DNA of 50,453 nucleotides, taken from contig DDGC01000004.1 of the NCBI GenBank assembly GCA_002337455.1, positions 273,762-324,214 on the forward strand, in the 5' to 3' direction. Both the position numbers and the translations under genes were made by a program. Shown here piece after piece: positions 1 through 7,376 of this stretch; within the stretch, counting starts at the first letter, position 1, and every line of letters starts with the position of its first letter. The notes below the pieces were generated by a model. The model had not been told where the DNA came from, ran no database searches, and was given only the letters and a program-made list of their open reading frames with translations. The stretch comes from Rhizobiales bacterium UBA1912 (GTDB lineage Bacteria > Pseudomonadota > Alphaproteobacteria > Rhizobiales > Devosiaceae).

Positions 1-824
1 AGGCGCTGGCCTATTACGGCACCAAGATGGTCGGCGGTATCCACCCCAAAAAGGGCGGTGAAACCTGGTCGGGCGCCGGCGGGGAACAGCTTCCCATCTT
101 CGCAACCGTCGCCGAGGGCAAGGAAGCCACCGGCGCCGATGCTTCGGTCATCTATGTGCCCCCTGCGGGCGCGGCCGATGCCATCATCGAGGCGATCGAA
201 GCGGAAATCCCGTTTATCACCTGCATCACCGAAGGCATCCCGGTTTCCGACATGGTGCGCGTCAAGGCGCGGCTCGACCGTTCCAATTCGCGGCTTCTCG
301 GCCCCAACTGCCCGGGCATCATGACGCCGGAAGAATGCAAGATCGGCATCATGCCCGGTTCGATCTTCCGCAAGGGTTCGGTGGGCATTGTGTCGCGTTC
401 GGGCACGCTTACATATGAAGCTGTGTTCCAGACCACAAATGAAGGCCTTGGCCAGACCACAGCCGTCGGCATCGGCGGCGATCCGGTCAAGGGCACCGAG
501 TTCATCGACGTGCTCGAGATGTTCCTGGCGGACGATGCGACACAATCGATCATCATGATCGGCGAAATCGGCGGCTCGGCCGAAGAAGACGCCGCCCAGT
601 TCCTGATCGACGAAGCCAAGAAGGGTCGTTCGAAACCCATGGCAGGCTTTATCGCGGGCCGCACTGCCCCCAAGGGCAAGACCATGGGCCATGCCGGCGC
701 CGTGGTGTCGGGCGGCAAGGGCGATGCGGAATCGAAAATCGCTGCAATGGAAGCGGCGGGCATCAAGGTCTCGCCCTCGCCCGCGCGTCTGGGCACCACG
801 CTGGTCGAAGTCCTCAAGGGCTGA
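1..824 (+). CDS. sucD: Succinyl-CoA synthetase alpha subunit (5' end outside window)
   Basis: Alpha subunit of the TCA-cycle enzyme that interconverts succinyl-CoA and succinate with substrate-level phosphorylation; it forms a complex with SucC, whose gene should lie just upstream. The frame is open from base 3 (ALAYYGTKMVGG), so the CoA-binding N-terminus is cut off by the window edge. Visible family marks are the CoA-domain end, the LGPNCPG segment, and the GHAGAVVSGG segment near the C-terminus that carries the phosphorylated histidine. The next gene is sucA, the usual order in this group of bacteria. Confidence 0.96.
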   Translation, partial: ALAYYGTKMVGGIHPKKGGETWSGAGGEQLPIFATVAEGKEATGADASVIYVPPAGAADAIIEAIEAEIPFITCITEGIPVSDMVRVKARLDRSNSRLLGPNCPGIMTPEECKIGIMPGSIFRKGSVGIVSRSGTLTYEAVFQTTNEGLGQTTAVGIGGDPVKGTEFIDVLEMFLADDATQSIIMIGEIGGSAEEDAAQFLIDEAKKGRSKPMAGFIAGRTAPKGKTMGHAGAVVSGGKGDAESKIAAMEAAGIKVSPSPARLGTTLVEVLKG

Positions 825-843
825 GACACGGCAATGTTATCGG

Positions 844-867
844 TGACCGGGACTTAGGTCCCGGTTA
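844..867 (+). other. Intergenic hairpin after sucD
   Basis: A perfect 8-bp stem (ACCGGGAC / GTCCCGGT) with a four-base loop, extendable by a G-T and a T-A pair. No T-run follows it, so it is not a canonical intrinsic terminator. It may be a transcript-stability or processing element between sucD and sucA. Confidence 0.5.
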
Positions 868-921
868 ACCAAAACGAGACGGCATCGCCGTCATAGTTCG
901 ACCTGAATTGGCGGCCCATAG

Positions 922-970
922 GAGCGTTTCCAGAAAAAGTGGCTACCACTTAATCGGTTCGGAAGCGCGA
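922..970 (+). repeat. 49-nt imperfectly palindromic intergenic repeat, copy A
   Basis: The element starts GAGCGTTTCC and ends GGAAGCGCGA, so its ends are an imperfect inverted repeat, and it has GAAAAAGTGG in the middle. A second copy of exactly the same length lies in reverse orientation at 16631-16679, in front of atpD. Both share the outer ends, the GAAAAAGTGG block and CACTT. This resembles a small REP/MITE-like intergenic family; here it sits in the leader of sucA. Confidence 0.6.
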
Positions 971-1048
971 CCAGGCAAAACCCCGGCAACGGGGGCAGGT
1001 TGAGCAAAATTACCACCCGGGGGATCGGGACCCCCAACAGAGAGCGAA

Positions 1049-4036
1049 ATGGCACGACAGGACCAGAACGAAGCGTTCCTCCTCACCTCATTCCTTTATG
1101 GCGGCAATGCCGATTACATCGACGCGCTATACGCGCGCTACAAGACCGATCCCAAAGGCGTCGATCCGAGTTGGGCGGAGTTTTTCGATAATCTTGCCGA
1201 CAGTGCCGATTGCGTAACCAAGAACGCCGATGGTCCAAGCTGGCAGCGCACCGATTGGCCGCGCACCACCAATGGCGAGATGATCTCGGCGCTCGATGGC
1301 AATTGGGGTGAAGTGGCGGTCAAGGCCCAGAAGGCGGTCACCGAAAAGGCCAGGGCCGGTGGTGAGACCGTTTCCGCCGAAGCTGTGATGCAGGCGACGC
1401 GGGATTCGATCCACGCCATCATGATGATCCGCGCCTATCGCATGCGCGGCCATCTGTATGCCAATCTCGATCCGCTCGGTCTCGAAAACCGCGAGGAAGC
1501 CGCAGAACTCGATCCTGCCGCCTACGGTTTTACCGAGGCCGATTTTTCCCGCGAGATATTCATCGACAATTATCTCGGGCTCGAATTTGCCACTGTGCCG
1601 CAGATGCTCGAAATCCTGCGCCGCACCTATTGCGGCACGTTGGGCATCGAGTTCATGCACATCTCGGACCCCGAGGCCAAGGCCTGGATTCAGGAGCGCA
1701 TCGAAGGCCCCGACAAGGAGATCAGTTTCTCCAAGGAAGGCAAGCGGGCGATCCTCAACAAGCTCGCCGAAGCCGAAGGGTTCGAAAAGTTCCTCGACGT
1801 CAAATATACCGGCACCAAGCGGTTTGGTCTGGACGGCGGTGAAGCGCTGATCCCGGCGCTCGAACAGATCGTCAAGCGTGGCGGCGCTCTGGGCGTCAAG
1901 GACATCGTTCTGGGCATGCCCCATCGCGGGCGCCTCAACGTTCTGACCCAGTTGATGGCCAAGCCGCATCGGGCGCTGTTTCACGAGTTCAAGGGCGGCG
2001 CGTTCTATCCCGACGATGTGGAAGGTTCGGGCGACGTCAAATATCACCTTGGCGCGTCATCGGACCGCGAGTTCGACGGCAACATCGTTCACCTTTCGCT
2101 GACGGCAAATCCCAGCCATCTGGAAATCGTCAACCCTGTGGTCCTGGGCAAGGCCCGCGCCAAGCAGGATCAGCTCTCGGCAAAGGATGGCCGGTTCGTC
2201 GCCGATACGCGCGACACCGACCGCACCTCCGTCCTGCCGCTCTTGCTGCATGGCGATGCCGCCTTTGCCGGGCAGGGCGTGGTTGCTGAATGTTTCGCGC
2301 TTTCGGGATTGAAGGGTCACCGCACCGGCGGGTCGATCCATTTCGTGGTCAACAACCAGATCGGGTTCACCACCTCGCCGCACTTCTCGCGCTCGTCTCC
2401 CTACCCGACCGACGTGGCCAAGATGATCGAGGCGCCGGTCTTCCATTGCAATGGCGACGATCCGGAAGCTGTAGTTTATGCGGCCAAGATCGCCATCGAG
2501 TTCCGCCAGAAGTTCGGGCGTCCCGTGGTCATCGACATGTTCTGCTACCGCCGGTTCGGGCACAATGAGGGCGACGAGCCCAGCTTCACCCAGCCGCTGA
2601 TGTACAAGGCCATTCGCGCCCACAAGACCACGCTGGAAATCTACGGCAACAAACTGGTTGATGAGGGCGTTTTGAGCGCAGAGGAATTCGATCAGCTCAA
2701 GGCTGGCTGGCGGGCCAGGCTCGATAGCGAATTCGAGGCCGGGCAGGATTACCGCCCCAACAAGGCCGACTGGCTCGATGGCGCCTGGAAGAACATCAAG
2801 CTTGCCGAAGTCGACGGGCCGCGCCGCGGCGTCACCGGTATCGAGATGGACCGGCTCAAATCGCTTGGCGAGAAGCTGACGACGGTTCCGGGCGATTTTC
2901 ATGCCCACCGCACCGTCCAGAGGTTCCTCGACAACCGCAAGAAGATGATTACCGAGGGCGAGGGCATCGACTGGGCCACCGCCGAGGCGCTGGCTTTCGC
3001 TTCGCTTCTCGATGATGGTCACCCGGTCCGCCTTTCGGGGCAGGATGTCGAGCGCGGCACGTTCTCGCAGCGCCATTCGGTGCTCTACGATCAGGAAAAC
3101 GAATCCACATTCACTCCGCTCAACAATCTCGCGGACAATCAGGCGCGCTACGAGGTCATCAACTCGCTGCTTTCCGAAGAGGCGGTGCTCGGGTTCGAGT
3201 ATGGCTATTCGCTGGCCGAGCCCAATGCGATCACTGTCTGGGAAGCCCAGTTCGGCGATTTCGTCAACGGCGCACAGGTGGTCATCGACCAGTTCATCTC
3301 CTCGGGCGAACGCAAATGGCTGCGCATGAGCGGGCTGGTGATGCTGTTGCCGCATGGCTATGAAGGTCAGGGGCCCGAGCACTCTTCGGCCCGCCCCGAG
3401 CGTTTCCTGCAGCTTTGCGCCGAAGACAACATGCAGGTGCTCAACTGCACCACGCCGGCCAACTATTTCCATGCGCTGCGCCGTCAGCTTAAACGCGACT
3501 TCCGCAAGCCGCTCATCATCATGACCCCCAAATCGCTGCTCCGCCACAAGCGGGCCGTGTCGGGCCTTGGGGAAATGGGATCGGATACCTTCTTCCATCG
3601 CCTGCTCTGGGACGATGCCGAAGCACCCGGCCTGCCCAAGACCGAGATCAATCTGGTCGGCGACGACAAGATCCGGCGCGTGGTGATCTGCACAGGCAAG
3701 GTCTATTACGATCTGCTCGAGGATCGCGAAAAGCGCGGCATCAACGATGTCTACCTGATGCGTCTCGAACAGCTCTACCCGTTCCCCGCCAAGGCGTTGA
3801 TCGACGAGTTGAGCCGGTTCCAGAACGCAGAAGTCGTCTGGTGTCAGGAAGAGCCCAAGAACATGGGTGCCTGGTCGTTCGTGCAGCCCTACATTGAATG
3901 GGTGCTCGAGCAGATGGGCCGTCCGGGCGGGCGTCCGCGCTATGTGGGCCGGCCGGCCTCGGCCTCGACCGCCACGGGCCTGATGCGCACGCATGTCGCG
4001 CAGTTGCAGGCCTTCCTCGACGAAGCCTTCGAGTAA
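1049..4036 (+). CDS. sucA: 2-oxoglutarate dehydrogenase E1 component
   Basis: Thiamine-diphosphate-dependent E1 of the 2-oxoglutarate dehydrogenase complex: it decarboxylates 2-oxoglutarate and passes the succinyl group to the lipoyl arm of SucB. The product is 995 residues, the normal length for alphaproteobacteria. The N-terminus has the family pattern (FLYGGNADYIDALYARY). The centre has the MPHRGRLNVL and GDAAFAGQGVVAE segments of the cofactor/active-site region, and the C-terminus has the transketolase-like half (EGQGPEHSSARPERFL). The ATG at 1049 follows a purine-rich AGAGAGCGA site. The gene is followed 68 bases later by sucB. Confidence 0.98.
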   Translation: MARQDQNEAFLLTSFLYGGNADYIDALYARYKTDPKGVDPSWAEFFDNLADSADCVTKNADGPSWQRTDWPRTTNGEMISALDGNWGEVAVKAQKAVTEKARAGGETVSAEAVMQATRDSIHAIMMIRAYRMRGHLYANLDPLGLENREEAAELDPAAYGFTEADFSREIFIDNYLGLEFATVPQMLEILRRTYCGTLGIEFMHISDPEAKAWIQERIEGPDKEISFSKEGKRAILNKLAEAEGFEKFLDVKYTGTKRFGLDGGEALIPALEQIVKRGGALGVKDIVLGMPHRGRLNVLTQLMAKPHRALFHEFKGGAFYPDDVEGSGDVKYHLGASSDREFDGNIVHLSLTANPSHLEIVNPVVLGKARAKQDQLSAKDGRFVADTRDTDRTSVLPLLLHGDAAFAGQGVVAECFALSGLKGHRTGGSIHFVVNNQIGFTTSPHFSRSSPYPTDVAKMIEAPVFHCNGDDPEAVVYAAKIAIEFRQKFGRPVVIDMFCYRRFGHNEGDEPSFTQPLMYKAIRAHKTTLEIYGNKLVDEGVLSAEEFDQLKAGWRARLDSEFEAGQDYRPNKADWLDGAWKNIKLAEVDGPRRGVTGIEMDRLKSLGEKLTTVPGDFHAHRTVQRFLDNRKKMITEGEGIDWATAEALAFASLLDDGHPVRLSGQDVERGTFSQRHSVLYDQENESTFTPLNNLADNQARYEVINSLLSEEAVLGFEYGYSLAEPNAITVWEAQFGDFVNGAQVVIDQFISSGERKWLRMSGLVMLLPHGYEGQGPEHSSARPERFLQLCAEDNMQVLNCTTPANYFHALRRQLKRDFRKPLIIMTPKSLLRHKRAVSGLGEMGSDTFFHRLLWDDAEAPGLPKTEINLVGDDKIRRVVICTGKVYYDLLEDREKRGINDVYLMRLEQLYPFPAKALIDELSRFQNAEVVWCQEEPKNMGAWSFVQPYIEWVLEQMGRPGGRPRYVGRPASASTATGLMRTHVAQLQAFLDEAFE

Positions 4037-4104
4037 CAGAACCCAAGATTGACGAGACCCGGCGGTCATGCCGGGGCCCCCAAATCGAATAAGGATATTA
4101 AGAG

Positions 4105-5349
4105 ATGTCCACTGAAGTCCGTGTCCCAACCCTGGGCGAAAGCGTCACCGAAGCCACTATCGGCCAATGGTTCAAGAAGGTCGGCGACGCCGTTTCGGCC
4201 GACGAGCCCATCGTCGAGCTTGAAACCGACAAGGTGACCATCGAGGTTCCGGCACCCGTATCGGGTACGCTCGAAGCGATTTCGGTCAATGAGGGCGATA
4301 CTGTCGAAGTCGGTGCGCTGATCGCCGCGATCGCCGCAGGTGCCGCCCCGGCCAAATCGGCTGAGGCGCCGAAAGCCGAGAGCGAGCCTGCAGGCCATCG
4401 TGAAGAGATGGATCAGGAAGCCGCCCAGGCCAAGGCCCGGGCTGAAAAGGCCGGCGTATCTTCCATGCCCGCAGCCCCCTCCGCCGCCAAGATGATGGCC
4501 GAGAAGGGCATTGATGCGGGAGCGGTCGAAGGCTCGGGCAAGCGCGGTCAGGTCCTCAAGGAAGACGTGCTCAAGGCACTCGACAACACCGGGTCATCGA
4601 AGGCCGAAGCACCGGCTCCGGCCGCGCCGCGTGCCCCTTCGCAGCCGCAGGATGGCGAGGAGCGGGTCAAGATGACCCGGCTGCGCCAGACGATCGCCAG
4701 GCGGTTGAAGGACGCACAGAACTCGGCCGCCATGCTGACCACCTTCAACGAGGTGGACATGAAGCCGGTCATGGATCTGCGCAATTCCTACAAGGAGCTG
4801 TTCGAGAAAAAGCATGGCGTCAAATTGGGCTTCATGGGCTTTTTCACCAGGGCCGTGGTCCATGCTCTCAAGGAAATCCCGGCGGTCAATGCCGAGATCG
4901 ATGGCACCGACATCATCTACAAGAACTTCGCCCATATCGGCGTTGCCGTGGGCACTGAAAAGGGCCTCGTCGTCCCGGTGGTGCGCGACGCCGACCAGAT
5001 GAGCATCGCAGAGGTCGAAAAGGAAATCTCCCGCCTCGGACGCGCCGCGCGCGACGGCCAGCTCTCGATGGCCGACATGCAGGGCGGCACCTTCACCATC
5101 TCAAATGGCGGCGTCTATGGCTCGCTGATGAGCACCCCAATCCTCAACGCGCCCCAGTCGGGCATTCTGGGCATGCACAAGATCCAGGAGCGTCCGGTCG
5201 CGGTCGGTGGTCAGGTCGTTATCCGCCCGATGATGTATCTGGCGCTCTCCTACGATCACCGGATCGTCGACGGCAAGGAAGCGGTCACCTTCCTGGTCCG
5301 CGTCAAGGAGAGCCTCGAGGATCCTCAGCGGTTGGTTCTTGATCTCTAG
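4105..5349 (+). CDS. sucB: Dihydrolipoyllysine succinyltransferase (E2 of 2-oxoglutarate dehydrogenase)
   Basis: Core E2 enzyme that carries the succinyl group on a lipoyl arm and transfers it to CoA. Three parts are visible in 414 residues: an N-terminal lipoyl domain with ETDKVTIEV (lipoylated Lys43), an Ala/Pro-rich linker with a peripheral-subunit-binding domain around residues 110-150, and the C-terminal acyltransferase domain with SYDHRIVDGKEA holding catalytic His385 and Asp389. The gene lies between sucA and the E3 gene lpdA, so all three complex components are encoded together. Confidence 0.98.
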   Translation: MSTEVRVPTLGESVTEATIGQWFKKVGDAVSADEPIVELETDKVTIEVPAPVSGTLEAISVNEGDTVEVGALIAAIAAGAAPAKSAEAPKAESEPAGHREEMDQEAAQAKARAEKAGVSSMPAAPSAAKMMAEKGIDAGAVEGSGKRGQVLKEDVLKALDNTGSSKAEAPAPAAPRAPSQPQDGEERVKMTRLRQTIARRLKDAQNSAAMLTTFNEVDMKPVMDLRNSYKELFEKKHGVKLGFMGFFTRAVVHALKEIPAVNAEIDGTDIIYKNFAHIGVAVGTEKGLVVPVVRDADQMSIAEVEKEISRLGRAARDGQLSMADMQGGTFTISNGGVYGSLMSTPILNAPQSGILGMHKIQERPVAVGGQVVIRPMMYLALSYDHRIVDGKEAVTFLVRVKESLEDPQRLVLDL

Positions 5350-5461
5350 GTAGAAGTTGGGACAGCAAAACCGAAACGGCAATGTTTGGCAATCTTGGGC
5401 TACCGAACACTCAAGTCCATAGCTTTTGAGGCCAACATTGCCCTATGGGAACGTCGAAAAC

Positions 5462-5851
5462 ATGACCTTTGAGTTATGGATGGTCGTCGCCTCGGTCGTG
5501 TTGCTTTTTGCGCAGATCACGATGCAGGCCCTGCTTTTGACCGCTCAACTGGGCCGGGAATACAATGCCGGCCCGCGCGACGAGGACAAGCCGCTCACTG
5601 GCCGCGCCGGGCGGGCCAAGCGTATGGTCGAGAACTATCTCGAAACCTATCCCGCCTTCATCGCCCTGGCGCTGGTGACGGCAGTCTCGGGCGGTTCGGA
5701 CTGGCTCACCCAGGGCGGCGCGGCGCTCTACATCGTGGGCCGCATCATTTATATCCCCTTGTATCTTCGAGGTATTGCCTATTTCCGCTCCATGGTCTGG
5801 ATCTTCGCCTCGCTGGGTCTGGTTGCCATGGCCATCGGGCTGATCGTCTGA
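5462..5851 (+). CDS. MAPEG-family membrane protein
   Basis: A small integral membrane protein (129 residues from the ATG at 5462) with four hydrophobic segments. The motif NYLETYPAFIAL matches the MAPEG family (membrane-associated proteins in eicosanoid and glutathione metabolism), whose bacterial members are mostly uncharacterised. The ORF can be extended to a TTG at 5426, but the ATG at 5462 starts directly before the first membrane segment and is preferred. It lies between sucB and lpdA and is probably co-transcribed with them. Its biochemical role is not evident from the sequence. Confidence 0.85.
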   Translation: MTFELWMVVASVVLLFAQITMQALLLTAQLGREYNAGPRDEDKPLTGRAGRAKRMVENYLETYPAFIALALVTAVSGGSDWLTQGGAALYIVGRIIYIPLYLRGIAYFRSMVWIFASLGLVAMAIGLIV

Positions 5852-5891
5852 GACAGCCACAAACAATTGACTGATTTGAGGAAATGAACTG

Positions 5892-7298
5892 ATGGCCGAC
5901 ACATTTGATCTCACCGTAATCGGCACCGGACCGGGCGGGTATGTCTGCGCCATTCGCGCCGCGCAACTGGGCATGAAGGTCGCCGTTGTCGAGAAATGGC
6001 CGAGCTTTGGGGGCACCTGTCTCAATATCGGCTGCATTCCCTCCAAGGCGCTGCTGCACGCCACCGAAATGTTTGAAGAAGCGGGACACACTTTCCCTCA
6101 GCTCGGCATCGAGGTCGGCGCGCCAAAACTCAACCTGCCCGCCATGATGGCGCACAAAGACGATACAGTGGCGTCCAATACCGGCGGGATCGAATATCTG
6201 TTTAAAAAGAACAAGATAACCGCCTTCAAGGGGTCGGGCAAAATCGCCGCTCAGGGCAAGGTCGTCGTCACGGGTGACGATGACAGCACGACTGAAATCG
6301 AAACCAAAAACATCGTCATTGCCACCGGTTCGGTGTCGGCCAACCTGCCGGGCATCGAGATTGACGAAGAGAAAATCGTCACTTCGACCGGTGCTCTGAA
6401 ACTCGACAAGGTTCCCGATAACCTGCTGGTTATCGGTGCCGGCGTTATCGGGCTGGAGCTCGGTTCGGTCTGGGCCCGCCTCGGCGCCAAGGTTACGGTG
6501 GTCGAATTCCTCGATCGCATCCTGCCGGGCATGGATCTGGACGTCGCCAAACAGTTCCAGAGAATGCTGTCAAAACAAGGGTTTGACTTCAAGCTCGGCA
6601 CCAAGGTCACCGGTATCGAAAAAACTGAAACCGGTCTCGTGGCCACCCTCGAGCCTGCCGCAGGCGGGGAAGCGACGACGCTGGAAACCGAAATCGCTCT
6701 CGTCTCGATCGGTCGCGTCCCCTTCACCGAGGGGCTTGGGCTCGACGATCTGGGCATCGAGCGCGACAAGCGCGGCCGGGTCGTAACCGACGGACATTAC
6801 AAGACAAATCTCGACGGCATCTTTGCCATCGGCGATGTGATCACCGGTCCCATGCTGGCCCACAAGGCCGAGGATGAAGGTATCGCGATCGCCGAAATCC
6901 TCGCTGGCCAGGCCGGTCACGTCAACTACGGTGTCATCCCCGGCGTCGTTTACACCAACCCCGAAGTCGCCTCGGTCGGCAAGACCGAAGAGGACCTCAA
7001 GGCCGAGGGCATTGCCTACAAGTCGGCGAAATTTCCCTTTACCGCCAATGGCCGCGCCAAGGCGATGCTGGCGCCGCTCGGGTTCGTCAAGATCCTCGCC
7101 GACAAGGAGACCGACCGCGTTCTGGGCTGCCACATCGTGGGCAAGGGTGCAGGGGAAATGATCCACGAGGCTGCCGTTCTGATGGAATTCGGCGGCTCTG
7201 CCGAGGACCTAGCCCGCACCTGCCATGCCCATCCGACGATGAGCGAGGCGGTGCGCGAGGCCGCGCTGGGCCTCGGCGGCGGGTCGATCCACATCTGA
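5892..7298 (+). CDS. lpdA: Dihydrolipoyl dehydrogenase (E3)
   Basis: FAD-dependent disulfide oxidoreductase that reoxidises the lipoyl arm of E2 with NAD+. The N-terminal FAD-binding motif is GTGPGGYVCA. The redox disulfide is in GGTCLNIGCIPSK (Cys43 and Cys48), a second dinucleotide fold starts at VIGAGVIGLELG, and the C-terminal active-site HAHPTMSE carries the base His447 and Glu452. Its 468 residues are typical. The start is supported by a GAGGA site about 10 bases upstream. It is the last gene of the suc operon, before the terminator at 7324. Confidence 0.98.
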   Translation: MADTFDLTVIGTGPGGYVCAIRAAQLGMKVAVVEKWPSFGGTCLNIGCIPSKALLHATEMFEEAGHTFPQLGIEVGAPKLNLPAMMAHKDDTVASNTGGIEYLFKKNKITAFKGSGKIAAQGKVVVTGDDDSTTEIETKNIVIATGSVSANLPGIEIDEEKIVTSTGALKLDKVPDNLLVIGAGVIGLELGSVWARLGAKVTVVEFLDRILPGMDLDVAKQFQRMLSKQGFDFKLGTKVTGIEKTETGLVATLEPAAGGEATTLETEIALVSIGRVPFTEGLGLDDLGIERDKRGRVVTDGHYKTNLDGIFAIGDVITGPMLAHKAEDEGIAIAEILAGQAGHVNYGVIPGVVYTNPEVASVGKTEEDLKAEGIAYKSAKFPFTANGRAKAMLAPLGFVKILADKETDRVLGCHIVGKGAGEMIHEAAVLMEFGGSAEDLARTCHAHPTMSEAVREAALGLGGGSIHI

Positions 7299-7323
7299 CG
7301 GCGGCGCTGATTGCCGAGCTAAA

Positions 7324-7356
7324 AAAGGGCCGCATCCTTTGGGGATGCGGCCCTTT
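7324..7356 (+). terminator. Intrinsic terminator after lpdA (possibly bidirectional)
   Basis: An 11-bp G+C-rich stem (GGGCCGCATCC / GGATGCGGCCC) with a five-base loop is flanked by A's on the left and T's on the right. It therefore reads as a terminator for lpdA and possibly for the convergent minus-strand gene starting at 9110. Confidence 0.9.
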
Positions 7357-7376
7357 CCATTTAAAGCAATCAGAGC

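Noticed and set aside
2057..4129. Minus-strand ORF of 690 codons opposite sucA
   Set aside because: It lies antisense to a fully conserved sucA and its translation shows no family; a G+C-rich shadow frame.
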